A stretch of 64,000 nt of DNA. It comes from Epiperipatus broadwayi. Lineage: Eukaryota; Onychophora; Udeonychophora; Euonychophora; Peripatidae. This document shows, one piece after another, positions 10,360 to 22,466 of this stretch. A program made the translations under genes and the position numbers. The first letter of the stretch is position 1. Every line of letters begins with the position of its first letter. The notes under the pieces were generated by a model, which was not told the DNA's origin, searched no databases, and worked only from the letters and a program-made list of their open reading frames with translations. The stretch spans positions 1,607,501-1,671,500 of the forward strand of contig JAQFVV010012397.1 of assembly GCA_028023455.1 (NCBI GenBank). Reading direction: 5' to 3'.

Positions 10360-12180
10360 CTTCATTATTAATACATTTCAGAATCAAGTTTTTTACACAT
10401 TTAGTCCATTTTTTCTGATCACTAATTGTCTTCATATCCCTCCAAAAATTATTTTAACTCATTCATTTTGGGGTCTTATTTAAGAATTTAATTGACTATC
10501 TTTTGGCATCATTTTCAATGATAAAGTTCAGTCTAACCCTGCTTAAACCATTTAATTATTTTAATAATATGACTAATACTTGTTTTTTCTTGTAATCATG
10601 CATTTAATTTTTGATCTCTTCATATTATTTTCACTATACATCTTTATGTTTCACAGCCTGTTTTGCAGATTCTGTACTATTTTATTAAGCATTCATAGGT
10701 CATATTTATAAATAATCAAACTTAACTTTTTTTTAAGCATACTGCCATAAAATATTGTGGAGAGATGGAATCAATGTTAATCTTCTTGGTGATGGCATGT
10801 GTTTATGTCGTTACTGCAGCATATTGATAAATATTCTTCAAAATTTGACGTCATTCTTGATCTATGCCTTAATGTCTTATAAGTTCTAACCACTGAAGAA
10901 ATGCTTATAGAATCAAATGCATTTCTATAAGTTATAAATCCATTGTAAAATAATAATTCATAATCTGTTTTTTTTCTATAATTCTTTGAGTATTCAAAGG
11001 TGATCTATTGTGCTATAATCACTTTAAAATCTAGTTCAATCTTTTGGTTGGTTGGTTGGTTAGAGTTTAAGGCTCTTTACAAATAAAGTGTAATGATCTT
11101 AGTAAGATTTTTTTTTAAACTTATAGAAAACTGATGTATTTAATTTTTAAAATTTTCCTTCATTTTTCTTAAATATTGTTTTTCATAATGCATCTTTTTA
11201 ATTATTTGCTATATTTTTATCATTTGAAAAATTGACAAAAGATTTTTGCCATCAATTTTTCTATTTCTTCATCTCTGTTTTTTAAATATATATAATAATT
11301 TCATCATTTCTTGGAGCTTTTCTATTTTCCATAAATTTAACTGCCTATCTCACTTTTTCAAATCTTAATTATTGTTTGTTTTGTTTTTTGTTACATTATC
11401 AAATTTTCCACACAGTTTATAGTAGTTTTATTTATATGTTGAACTATTTCCATTATCTAATATGAGTATTGAATGTCTTTAGAAAAATTTAACTTTAATA
11501 ATTCCAAATACATTCAACTGTACTGTGCTATTACTAACAGTTGAATGTATTTGAATATTTAAATGAAGTTAATTTTTTCTAAAGACATTTAATACTCATA
11601 TTCAATGATGGAAATAGTTCAACATATACTAACCTGTGTGCTATTATTAACAGTTGAATGTACTTGGAATATTTAAATGAAGTTGAATTTTTCTAAAGAC
11701 ATTCAATATTCGTATTAGATGATGGAAATAATCCAATATATAATTACAACTAAAATCATCACAAACCTTCAGGAAAATACTTTATGGTATTTTTCTTTTT
11801 TAGAAACAGTTACATTTTTTTATTTTAATTTTAAAACAATTTTCTTTTTCATACCAAAATGTTGTTTTATATTTTTGACAGTTTTTTTATAAATTTTTTT
11901 ATCATTTTACAGTAATAATGTTTTTATGTCATCACTAACTTTTTTTTCTACCATTTTATAAAATTGTTTACATTCAATTTTTATAAATAAATTATTTTAG
12001 AATATTTTTATATTTCTTTTTACCTTTTGATTTGTCTCAGGTGAAAATTTACTGATATAATTACTGTTGTTTTATGATTATTATTATAATCTACCTGTAG
12101 TAGTAGTTTTAAGAGTGTCAATCATTTTTTTATTAATCTCATTCAAATGGGAACCATTCTTCAAAGTCTATTAATATTTT
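10360..12180 (-). mobile_element. Old RTE-type LINE remnant with a nested insertion
   Basis: On the minus strand this stretch parallels the better preserved RTE copy at 56780-60030. The segment around 10770-10870 (ATCAATGTTAATCTTC, then TAAATATTCTTCAAAA) matches 57890-57955. The segment near 10905 (TAGAATCAAATGC) matches 58020. The part around 11850 (AAATGTTGTTTTATA) matches 58580. No open frame survives. The middle is interrupted by a foldback repeat at about 11425-11776. The edges are approximate, and the outermost 300 bp are assigned only by faint similarity. Confidence 0.6.
11425..11776. repeat. Foldback repeat family 3, nested in RTE
   Basis: The repeat carries the arms TTGAATGTCTTTAGAAAAA and their inverted copies (TTTTTCTAAAGACATT) in a partly tandem arrangement, and ends in CAAACCTTCAGGAAAA. 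The same family lies at 57013-57206, also inside an RTE copy. Possible flanking direct repeats (11412-11424 and 11777-11789) match at 10 of 13 positions, which is weak. Confidence 0.7.
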
Positions 12181-13481
12181 AAAAATGCAAAAAGTGAGAT
12201 GGTGACTTTTAATAATATATCCATTGATTTGGATCTTATTAGATGATGACTTTTAATAATATATCCATCAATTTGGATAAAGATCTCTCAAGCTAAAATA
12301 GTTTTTATAATTTTAAAAATGGGAAAAATGCATGTCTAATGTGACATGAATATGGTAGTAATATGTTAGTTTCAATAATATTGGAATTTTTTTAGAAATA
12401 TGGACTCATGAAATTGTGCTACCTGGTATTAAAAATTCATTTAATTCTAATTTATATAAATAAAGTGACTAGAAAAGACTGCATTACCATAAAATTTCAC
12501 TGCTATCCACTAGAGCAAAAATTTTTATTTTAGTCATAGATTTTATAGAATCAAGAAATACAATACTTTTTTGTACTTACATATTAGACTGCAATACAGG
12601 AGACATGCTATGCTTTTTCACATTCATGATAAATGCCTAACCTTGTGATCCCATCAAATAAACCCTGGGATCTCATCCAATAATGTGTTATGTGATAAAT
12701 TTACACTTTCATTTATTGTCTAGATTTCGTTCAGACAAGTTGTTCTCAAAGTGTTTTTTACTTCTGTGCTAATTTATTTTTCTATTTTCTAATTAATACT
12801 ACAATTTTTTTTAAACAGTACAAAATGATGAATATTCACACTTCAGACAAGCAATAGCATTGTAATGTTTGAGGATATAATAATAAAGTAGGTCTTCATA
12901 AGGGAAATGTGATTGGAGGGTTCCAGAATTCCATTTTTGATGGTGATCCAATATATTTACAACTGGGCTTGCAAATTAGTATCCATAGAATGAGGTAAAA
13001 CAGTGTTTGATTTAGTAGACAAAACTGTAATAGACTGAATGTTTTATATGTAGTCATTATTGATTTCATCAAGATATTTGATTGAGTCAAGTAAGTTTTA
13101 AATATATTTAAAATCAGCTTTTGCAGAGGTAGATTGACAGATTCTGATATCTAATGTGCATGGATTGCAGTCCAGTCCTTTAACCTCAGATGCTCAAATT
13201 TCTCATATATTCCTGAGCAATAAACCAATTATTATTATTTTTAGCTCACTCACTGAAATTTATTTATATACTCTACATGATATGAGGAAAAGTGTCATTG
13301 TTTGATCAAAGAAGGATGCATGGTGTGTTCATTTCAATTTTGTTCACTATATTTATAAAACAATTATCAAGATGCAATATATTTTTGATAATTAACTTCA
13401 CTTTTATTTGTATAAATTATATTAAATATTTAGTTTTATGTTTTTATACAATAATAATAATATTTATCATTTGAAATTTAT
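12181..13481. other. Intron sequence with no recognised gene
   Basis: AT-rich intron sequence. A short local duplication occurs at 12199-12280, where TGACTTTTAATAATATATCCAT appears twice. The minus-strand open frame at 12896-13090 has no recognisable features. Confidence 0.5.
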
Positions 13482-14044
13482 CATCTTTTTTTATAACTGA
13501 AACACAGGCTTGTTATATACCTGTGGCTATATATATGTAATATAGGGTATATACCCTATATTACATATATATAGCCACAGGTATATAACAAGCCTGTGTT
13601 TCAGTTATTACATTATAGAGATGTCTGCCCATCCTTGCATATGTATTAAATGGATTATGTCCTGTACATGTGGGGTTCAGATTGACCTTAGGTCAACATG
13701 GGTGTGACAATAATCTCGGCCTCAGGGTGGCCTTTGAGCATTCCATCATCAGATTTTCAATTGGATGGACGGTTGAAGAGTTGGAGTGGATTGAAGCCTG
13801 TCCATTAAACTATGAGGATAGTCTATCTTAATATATATCTGAGCACTTGTACTATATATGTGTGTAAAGATGATAGTCTGGACCAACTGATGATTGCTGG
13901 TTTAGCATGAAATACGTATATTGGTGATTATTTATCTTTTCAGCATATATGTGTTTAGGTGTATCAGTGTTATTAGATAGAGTGGAGAGAGGCGGGTGGT
14001 GTGAAAGTCTATGCTCATATACCCTATATTACATCTTTTTTTAT
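13482..14044 (+). repeat. Foldback repeat family 2 with 13-bp flanking repeats
   Basis: The unit 13495-14031 is flanked by identical CATCTTTTTTTAT at 13482-13494 and 14032-14044. It opens with a perfect palindrome (13493-13608), continues with a unique part including GCATTCCATCATCAGATTTTCA, and has the family 2 core GACCAACTGATGATTGC near 13880. It ends TACCCTATATTA, which repeats the palindrome centre. There is no coding capacity. Confidence 0.8.
13493..13608. repeat. Perfect 116-bp palindrome
   Basis: The arms 13493-13550 and 13551-13608 are exact reverse complements with no spacer. The centre is GGGTATATACCC. I checked each ten-base block against its partner; the symmetry breaks only at the outer base pair. 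Confidence 0.95.
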
Positions 14045-14812
14045 GTTTTTTGAAGTAGGATTTCTACCAGTTTTTTAATATCTATGATAAATCTGCCACT
14101 AAAATGTGGGAAATAAAAGGTAACATTAGTATTTTATATTGAAAGAAAATCTCGAAAATATTAAATACAATTTAAATGTATTTTTGGTAAGGAACACTAT
14201 TATCAAAATAAACTACAGCCTTTGACGATATTGAGTAGTGAAAATTTATTACAGGATTAATATTGTCTTTAAATTATAACTACTGTTTTTAAAAAGTGTA
14301 TATGTATTAATTTTTCAGCATTAAATAAAAAAAATTATTTGAGTAAATTTTAAAAGATGCCAAATTCATAGCATGATTTAAGCATTTCCTCATAATTTTA
14401 TCTGGAGGTTCTGAAACTATCACTTTCTGACTTATATATGTTTAATCTATGGTATTGACTGTTCTTTTAATAAATCAAATAAAATGAATTACTGCTGTAA
14501 TGCTCGTGCATATGTGTTGCAAGATCAGCCCAAAAGTCTATTAATTTATTAACTCCAAAAAAGACTTAGCTAACTTAGACGAAGAGTACAAAAGTTAACA
14601 CTAATAGTAATTTGACAGTATTTTACGATGTGGTTTTTAATAATAAAAAATATTTAATTCTCCATAAATTTTACAAAGGGCAGTGTTTAGATTTAACTAT
14701 ATAAAATGTCATCATCCCTTTTTACTAGTGCCTTTAAACAGTGGTATTAAAATTGTGAGACTATATATAGATTTTAATAAAATAAGAGCAGCCATCTTAC
14801 TTCCGAACTTTT
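14045..14812. other. Intron sequence
   Basis: AT-rich intron of the lipase gene with no recognised gene or repeat. Confidence 0.5.
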
Positions 14813-14986
14813 GTGTCTAGAAGTGAGAGCATATATAAATCATTCACTTTAAATCCATTTTTTATTTTTATTATTCTTATTAGAACTTCTGAAATTTAGA
14901 TTTACTGTGTGCTAATAAGAATATTCAAAATAAAAAATAGATTTAAAGTGAATGATTTATATATTCACGCTCTCACTTCTAGACAC
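14813..14986. repeat. Hairpin-forming inverted repeat, 174 bp
   Basis: The left arm starts GTGTCTAGAAGTGAGAGC and the right arm ends GCTCTCACTTCTAGACAC. Pairing continues through ATCATTCACTTTAAATC for roughly 65-70 bp per arm around a loop of about 40 bp. It has the shape of a small foldback or MITE. No convincing target duplication was seen. Confidence 0.85.
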
Positions 14987-15411
14987 GATTGGCTCATATT
15001 ACATTTGAGTTTGCAGTTTTAACATCACTGTTTAATGGTGCTCATAAGAAGAGATGATTATTTTCTATATACTTAAATAACAAGTAATAATCAATATTCA
15101 TTAAGTAATCAAATAGTTTGTTGTTTGAGAATTTAGAAGAAGTACTAAAAATATCAGGCTGCAATTCATGGACTTTTAGTTCCAGTATCTGCCACTCATT
15201 ACACCAAACCATACTAATACAATGTTATAAAATGTAAGAAACATCTGTGTATTTCTAACATATCTTCTGTGGGCATACATGAAATCTCCAGTTAAAAAAT
15301 AAGAAGGAGAAAAATTGCAATAGTTGTAATAGCTTTAAATGGTGATGCTGTTTTATTTTATGTGGTGTGTGATTTTTAACTTTTGATAAGAATGTATATT
15401 TTTCAATGTAC
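14987..15411. other. Intron sequence
   Basis: This is the part of the lipase intron between the hairpin and the donor of the exon at 15412-15528. Nothing else was recognised. Confidence 0.55.
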
Positions 15412-15528
15412 CTGTTCCTATTCCATCACTAAAAATAGAAGAAATTAAAGTCTTATCACATTTTGGTTGATCATTTCCTCCATTTGGATAAAAATCAATA
15501 TGCCCCATTGGATCAAACATGCCTAAAC
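15412..15528 (-). CDS. Lipase exon with beta-9 loop and lid start
   Basis: This 117-nt exon (phase 1 to phase 1) follows a T-rich tract and an AG acceptor and is followed by donor GTACAT. It encodes GLGMFDPMGHIDFYPNGG, which matches the signature G-H-x-D-F-x-P-N-G-G of pancreatic lipases. Next come CDK and SSIFSDGIGTG, the first part of the lid. The lid runs from this Cys to the Cys at the start of the exon at 9759-10001, about 24 residues, as long as in vertebrate pancreatic lipase and longer than in insect phospholipase A1 relatives. The one-base overhang G joins GA of the next exon to make Gly, as expected. Confidence 0.95.
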
Positions 15529-15717
15529 CTAAAAAAAAAAAAAAAAACCAATATATATTAAGTAGAACCATATGTGTATTGCTAGCTGAAATTCAAATCT
15601 AAAATACTACTATTACCAAATGTTACTTTTTTCCAGCAGAATACTCTCACTTGTATCACTTTATTCAGATTTATGTTTTTTCACAAGATTGCACAGCTGG
15701 AAAAAGGTAACATTTGA

Positions 15718-15731
15718 TGATGATGATGATG

Positions 15732-15778
<47 letters not shown>
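15718..15778. repeat. GAT/AAT trinucleotide microsatellite
   Basis: A GAT run passes into a long AAT run within the lipase intron. Confidence 0.95.
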
Positions 15779-15779
<1 letters not shown>

Positions 15780-15889
15780 TACACAGACATATATAGGTTG
15801 TCTTAACAACATATTGAGTTTGTAGATTGTTATTAGTATTGATATTGTTTAAGCATTGACTTCTTCCAATGAATTTATATATATATTGT

Positions 15890-16165
15890 AATGGGATGGG
15901 CTAATGGAATAAATACATTGTACAGGCTTAAACCTGCATTTATATATGTAATATATGCAGCGTTCAAACTCAGACTTTTACACGACCACCACTCTCAGTG
16001 TCATCTCATATTGCTGACCCACCTGATCACACACATGTTGAAAAGATATATAATCACCAATATATGTATTTCATGCTAAACCAGCATTCATCAGTTGGTC
16101 TAGATTACTATCCTCACACATATATATAATCAGTACTCAGCTTTATATTAAGATAGCCAATCTTT
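15890..16165 (-). repeat. Foldback repeat family 2, reverse copy
   Basis: The copy carries CCAGCATTCATCAGTTGGTC and AAAAGATATATAATCACCAA, the reverse complements of the family 2 core at 13495-14031. It also has TTCAAACTCAGACTTTTAC at its left. It may extend to a TATTAAGATAGCC motif at about 16158. Confidence 0.75.
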
Positions 16166-16431
16166 ATACTAATTTAATATAAAATATAAGTAAGATATGA
16201 TATTATAAAAGATATTAAAGTAAGATATTAAAATAAAGTAATGTTTAACATGAATAAATATATAAGCAATTTTATATATTACAAAAGAGCATGAGATAAT
16301 GAAAGAACTCTCTGAGAGACCATTGAGAGATTGGCCAGCTACTTCTTAGAGCAACTATGATTATCTATACATCAACCAGCATTATAATATAATAGGATGA
16401 GTACTATTCAAAATAACCATTCATCATCACA

Positions 16432-17529
16432 TTAATCAAAACTTGATAAACAGAGCAAAACTCTCCATACAGTATTGCCACCTGTGCTAAACAGAGTAAT
16501 CAATGGATTCCAGAAGGCTTGTGCATAAAATCCCTATCTAATGCCTACTCATCCAATATCCCCAGACTAGTTTCTGACTTGTGGCCTTCATCAGTGAGGA
16601 GCTTTGGATCTGAGAGCACTGCATCTAGATCTTAGAATCTAATGCAACCCTCTAGCAACCACCTTTTATCTCTACTTAACTACAAAACTACGAGAATGAG
16701 ATTGAAAACACAAAAAAATATTCTCAATCTAAGCTTAATAGCTTGTATAGTCATATGGGTCTGAACTCAGTTCAGCACCCATACATTTTGGTGTCTTTGG
16801 CTCTTTTACAACCATAGCCACCACTTTCCTATTAGGCAGGATTGGTGTTAAACCATTAAGCATCACATGATCACATTTCCTATACTAGCACATTAATTGT
16901 TGATAAACAGAGCAAAACTCTCCATCAGTATTGCCATCTGTGCTAAACAGAGTAATCAATGGATGCCAGAAGGCTTGTGCATAAAATCCCTATCTAATGC
17001 CTACTCATCCAATATCCCCAGACTAGTTTCTGGCTTGTGGCCTTCGTCAGTGAGGAGCTTTGGATCTGAGAGCACTGCATCTAGATCTTAGGATCTAATG
17101 CAACCCTCTAGCGACCACCTTTTATCTCTACTTAGCTACAAAACTATGAAAATGAAATTGAAAAACAACAAAAAATATTCTCAATATAAGCTCATTAGCT
17201 TATATAGTCATATGGGTCTGAACTCAGTTCAGCACCCATACATTTTGGTGTCTTTGGCTCTTTTACAACCATAGCCACCACTTTCCTATTAGGCAGGATT
17301 GGTGTTAAACCATTAAGCATCACATGATCACATTTCCTATACTAGCACATTAATTGTTGATAAACAGAGCAAAACTCTCCATACAATATTGCCACCTGTG
17401 CTAAACAGGCATCCATTGATTACTCTGTTTAGCACAGGTGGCAATACTGTATGGAGAGTTTTGCTCTATTTATCAGCAATTAATGTGCCAGTATAGGAAA
17501 TGTGATCATGTGATGCTTAATCAAAACTT
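16432..17529. repeat. Foldback repeat family 1: two 457-bp tandem units plus inverted arm
   Basis: GATAAACAGAGCAAAACTC starts at 16445, 16902 and 17359, so the period is 457 bp twice. After the third start the sequence turns into its inverted form (17403-17516), ending GTGATCATGTGATGC. TTAATCAAAACTT flanks the whole at 16432-16444 and 17517-17529. The two units differ at only scattered bases. Each unit contains CCAAAGACACCAAAATG in inverse form and AGCACTGCATCTAGATCTTA. A 64-codon open frame at 16897-17091 is incidental. Confidence 0.9.
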
Positions 17530-19667
17530 ATCAGAATAAAATCAACAGTCCATCTTGTGACTGGATCTGAACAATAAAAAATATAAATCAACAGACAAAC
17601 TAATGACTGGATTGGAAATGTGTCTTTTGCAGACCAGGCTAACTATTTACACTTTGCCAGTTTTGAGCAATTATTTAGACATAATATGGATGCACAAACT
17701 CAAGTGCTAATCCATTAAAATATATAACAATCAAAAATCAAAATAATGATACTGAGTCTTTAAAACATGCTGATCATTATCAATGCTCTGGCTAACTATA
17801 AACTTCATTTCTAATCAGATTAAACTAAAATAAAATGTAGTGCATGGGCTTTAAATAGTATTTTTTAACCAGCCAGGATGATGATTGATCATCTCTTGAT
17901 GTCCAAAGCACTAATACACATTCCCATTTATATATCATCCATTATACATTAATCTATCTCAGAAGAACACAAGCTCTACTACTGTATGTGATCAAGAGAT
18001 GATGGAGACATATTTTAAAAATATTTAGAACCACTGGAATAATTTTCATAATTGAACACAAGTTTATTAACAATAAAAATAAAAAATGAAATTAAGGTCT
18101 AGAATAAGGCTATGCATATCAATTAGTCTTTATGATTTTGATTAACATACAATAATAACAAATTATCACATGATTTACATATATGTGATTTACAAAATTA
18201 CTATAGAAAATTTAAGTTATTACATTAAGATTTACATTATTAATATATTAGGTTTACTTAAAATCCATTCAGGACACAGGCATGTTTAATAAAAAATGAA
18301 TAAGTTTGAATTTATCAAAATAATAAAATTATTAAAAATATATTTCATAATTAAATTTATTTGAAAACTATACATAAAATTCACATATGCATATGTATCT
18401 GTGAATATATAGATGATATGAATTAATATTAATTAGTCTCTTTTTTTCAGTCAATAAAAGTATTTTCTTTTTCCTTTTTAAAAAATAAAGTCAATTTTTT
18501 GACAGGTAACTCAATAGTTTTTTTTATGACAGGTTACTCTCAATTAATTAATTACATCTTTAAATTAATCTAAAACAGATTTTTGAAGTCCTCTTTTTCT
18601 TTTTTCAAAATAAATTATTCATGAATCAATCATTACTTTTAGATTTTAATTAAATTCAAGAAAAATTATTTACTTGCATTATCTTTTTTTTTAAAAAAAT
18701 AGAGTTTAAACAATTTAAAATGATACTGTTGTTATATATCTCACTTTTTAGAATGTCACTTTTTAAAAAAAAAAATTATTTAAAACAACTCACATTATAT
18801 ATGTAAAGCAATATGATTGTCTGTGTTTCGTTGCATGTCTAGATAAACAGAAGCATATGTATACCAATTTCTTTAAGCTTTCAGCAAGCTTGATTTTTGG
18901 TCCATCAGAAAAATATAATCCAGGCAATTGTCATCATCAGGGAAAAGTATAATTCAGGTAAGTCATCATCAGGAAAGTATAATCAGGTATATTGGTATTG
19001 CATGAGCTCCCTTCTGTTTAGGACTTGACAAGCTATCTTGATTTGATAGATTTTAGGCAAGCAACTATCTTCAGAACAAATTTGTAGCTATGAATTTCAA
19101 CATAAAGAAGTGAGTCATTTCCCCCATGTGAATTCAAACTCCATCATTAAACTGTAGACTGCTGCTGGATCACCTTCCTTGACTTCAGATACATCTTCAT
19201 AGAAGCTCTGACTAACTCTGCTAACTAGCTCTTCTGCTTTTCAAAAATATTATTAGTCAAGTCTTCTGGCCAGCTCTTACAAAAATTACAAGCCAAACTG
19301 AACTGATATTTGTTATCAGTCTTTTTATAATCTTGGTTAGATCAGGTGTTAAAACACAGTGAGGAGTTTGAAATTTTATCAAGGTGTGATACACATGTTT
19401 TTACTTAGATAGAGATATACCAATTAATTAAAATATTTCAAAAATAGACATTTTTATAATTTATCAGAAAACATGTTTCTTTTTAAATTTCAAAATCAGA
19501 GTAATAATAGATATTAATATTTGTTTATATCTTTTTAAATGCTTCAATTTATAATAAAATTCTATTTTAAATTGAGTTATTTAACCCTTTATAGTTAATA
19601 TTCCAAGTGAAATGTAAAAAATATCTACAAAAATTTGTCTGTTTATTTCTACTTTTCCTTTGATATA
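17530..19667. other. Intron sequence, AT-rich
   Basis: The stretch has no recognised gene. At 18905-18990 the motif TATAATCCAGG / TATAATTCAGG / TATAATCAGG is repeated with CATCATCAGG, a small decayed tandem repeat. Confidence 0.5.
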
Positions 19668-21208
19668 TATATATAGTACCAATATTGAAATTTGCACGTG
19701 ATTATTTTGCCTAAAAAAATAATAAGTTATAAAAATCTAAAAGGTTTCTTTAAGTAAACAAAATCAGTTTGCTGTCAAAAGTAAAATTAAAAGTTAAGAG
19801 TTTATTACAGTTTGTTTTCGAAAAAGATATGAATTAAATAGTTTTCCATCATTAGTTTTTGAAATAAAAAGCTACAATTAATTAATCAGAAGGGGGGAGG
19901 GGTGTTTCATTAGAAAAGTTAAACTAAAGGTTTTATAAAAAGGAAGTAAACAGTTTTTCTTATTAGTATTCATAAAATATAAATAATTTAAAGTTTACAA
20001 AATACAAATCTCTTTTCATTCGAATTAAAGAAAAAATAATCTTAAAACTAGTAATATATGTGCATATATATGTGCGATGGTCAATAATAAAATAAATGTA
20101 TGCGTAATAAATGTTATTATAAATAAATGAAAGTTAAAGAAGATTATCATTAAAAAACATGGCAATGGCTATTAATTAATTAATAATATAAAACAACACT
20201 TCTGCATGGCTATTACTAACTAAACAATCTTCCAAAACATGTCAAAGGATTATCAATGAAATTTCGACAACAGATATTGCCGGAGGATATCGAAAAGAAA
20301 AACACTTTGCAGGTATAAATAGTAAAATTTTATCGGATAATCAGTTGAGTTCAGAAATTAATTGAGTCAGTTAATTCAAGAGAAGACCATCAGTTGGGTT
20401 AATTGTATCCAGAAACAAAATGCAGTGCTGAGCAGTTTTGGGGGAATTCACGCCTCTCCACAGCCTGATGTCTGATGAAAACAGCAAGATCTGCCCATGA
20501 AATAATGTCAGCATAATATCTTAGAAAATCTCCATCAGTATCTAATTGTCTCCAATAATAATAATCATGAAGAATAAGGAAACTCATCAAGGAAACATCT
20601 CAGCCGGCTGGAAGTATGCGTAATGGAAGAAGAAAAAGTTCTAAATCTACGTTCAAAATCCTAGGTAAAACATTTGCTTATTTTTGTTTATACTGTAATA
20701 GCCATTGCATTGCATTAATTCATGCGAATCTTCCAAGAGTCTAATTATATGAACTCTATATCATACATAAAATGAACTATTGATATGTGTGTTTAAGTTT
20801 CAAATGCTATGTAATACTTTATTATTATATATGTGAGTGTATGAGTTAATATGTGCGTGATCATTATATCAGTGTTATTAGTTATATTAGATAAATACCA
20901 GTGTTCTATTATTAAAATCTACAAGAATATTTAAACTAGTTTAGAAATGTTAATTTAAAAATATGCGTGTGTTTTATTAGAATTATAAAATGTTTAAAAT
21001 TAGTAAATGTTAGTTAATAAATTGTCTTTAAAATTAAACTTTATTTGTCGGTCAATTCCTTTTATCAATTCTTTTATTAATTCTTTCACCATTAATTTTG
21101 TATAATCTGTTAGTGATTACAAATATCTGAGCTAGTCGTGGATATTTAGGCGTTGAGTTAGTAGCCATTGCTCAAAGCGTGTTATTTATTCATTCTTGGA
21201 TAATTAAC
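19668..21208 (+). repeat. First LTR
   Basis: The LTR is homologous to 23939-25507 throughout, with occasional single-base differences and a few short indels. Its first bases have decayed (TATAGTACC versus TGTAATGTGCC). The end is set at ATTAAC just before TGGCGCC. ATTAAC nearly mirrors the TGTAAT start of the other LTR. Confidence 0.85.
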
Positions 21209-21222
21209 TGGCGCCCGTGTTT
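21209..21222 (+). promoter_or_regulatory. Primer-binding site
   Basis: TGGCGCCCGTG lies directly after the LTR. TGGCGCC is the usual complement of a tRNA 3' end that primes reverse transcription in LTR elements. The tRNA identity was not determined. A second copy begins at 25508. Confidence 0.7.
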
Positions 21223-21758
21223 ATACACAAACAAAAAAAGTGCTTTGAACATGGTGTTGGACTCAACAGCCAAGAAGAAGCTATGTCCTGGAAATGTAAC
21301 GCTAGTTATATATATTTTATAGCTATCGTTTGGGCATACATACTCTCCAAGTATGTTCTTCTCTGCCTAAGAGGCCGGTGTTTCGATGACACATATTCAA
21401 ACCCGGTACAAATGGCTATACCCAGCTTGGGGCTGGACCTAAGAAACAATAGTAATTAAATATTTTGTTTCTGGTTCGAAAAATTTTTATACAAAAGCTA
21501 AATTACGTATGTAAAAGTGTTTTAATTTTAAAAAAAGAATTGACCGAAAACTTTTTCTTTAAATGAAAAGAGATTTTAACATTCATGTTAGTAAAATAAA
21601 TCATTCTGTTAAATCAGAGACAATTGGGTATTATGGGCGGAGCTGAAGTGTTAAGATCGGGTAGAGGAAAATGGACAAAGGGGGTGGAGTCAGCGTATAT
21701 TTCCATTTTAGTAAGAAAAATAAACAGCTCATACTGAAATTTAGTCAAAAAAAATATC

Positions 21759-22466
21759 TTGTTGAAAAAAATGGAGGAAAAAGAGAAAAAAGTATCTGAG
21801 ATGCGAATGATGATGAAAATGATTAATATGATGCAAAAATTTAAACAAAGTCAACAAGACCTCAAAGAAGAATTGTGTCAGAAATTTGAACAAAGCCAGT
21901 TAGAACTCAAAGCAGAATTGAAGGAAGAAATTAGACAGGTTAAAGGAGAAATTAAGGAACTCAGAGCAGAAGTAAGAGACATAAGATGTGAGATAACAGG
22001 AAAGGTAGAGGAAAATCAAGAGATTGTACAAGTAGATTTTGTCAAAGAAAATAAGGAAGTTGAGGTGATAAAAAAGATAGAAATTGAATTAGAATCAGAT
22101 AGCATTGAAACAGATAAAGTAGAAATGTATTTAGATCAAAAGGCAGAAGATAGCATTAAGCATTGTAGCTTGGAAATAAAATTAATCAAGATAGAAAATA
22201 AAAATAAAAAGGTTAAAGTAAACGTTCGTATTCGTTTTAGATGGAGACTTAAAACAAAAAGAAAGTGTAGAAAAAAATATTCTAATATTGAAGTAATATG
22301 GAGTTGTGCTAGGTATCAAGGTTTTCTAATTTACAAAGTTGAAAATAGAATGAAAAGAGAAAGAGATAAAGTAATAAATTATAAAAGTGGGATAGATAAG
22401 AGAGGAAAGTTAGCTTATATTATAGAATTAGTAGAAAGAAAGAAGGAACCACCTTATAAAGTTTAA
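21759..22466 (+). CDS. Gag-like coiled-coil protein of LTR element
   Basis: An open frame of 235 codons in the inside of the LTR element. I do not recognise a named family. Residues 1-85 are a long charged heptad-like segment with repeated F-x-Q-S-Q-x-x-L-K and L-K-E-E motifs, so a coiled coil is very likely. Residues 85-150 are acidic (ESDSIETDKVE). Residues 150-235 are strongly basic, with RIRFRWRLKTKRKCRKK, which could bind nucleic acid. No CCHC knuckle or protease motif was seen. Position after the leader and the charge layout suggest a gag-like role, which is inference. ATG 21759 is the first in-frame start; the frame closes at TAA 22464-22466. Confidence 0.6.
   Translation: MLKKMEEKEKKVSEMRMMMKMINMMQKFKQSQQDLKEELCQKFEQSQLELKAELKEEIRQVKGEIKELRAEVRDIRCEITGKVEENQEIVQVDFVKENKEVEVIKKIEIELESDSIETDKVEMYLDQKAEDSIKHCSLEIKLIKIENKNKKVKVNVRIRFRWRLKTKRKCRKKYSNIEVIWSCARYQGFLIYKVENRMKRERDKVINYKSGIDKRGKLAYIIELVERKKEPPYKV

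Noticed and set aside
16897-17091. Plus-strand 64-codon frame.
   Set aside because: It lies within the non-coding family 1 tandem repeat. The similar minus-strand frame at 1333-1524 lies in the same repeat family.
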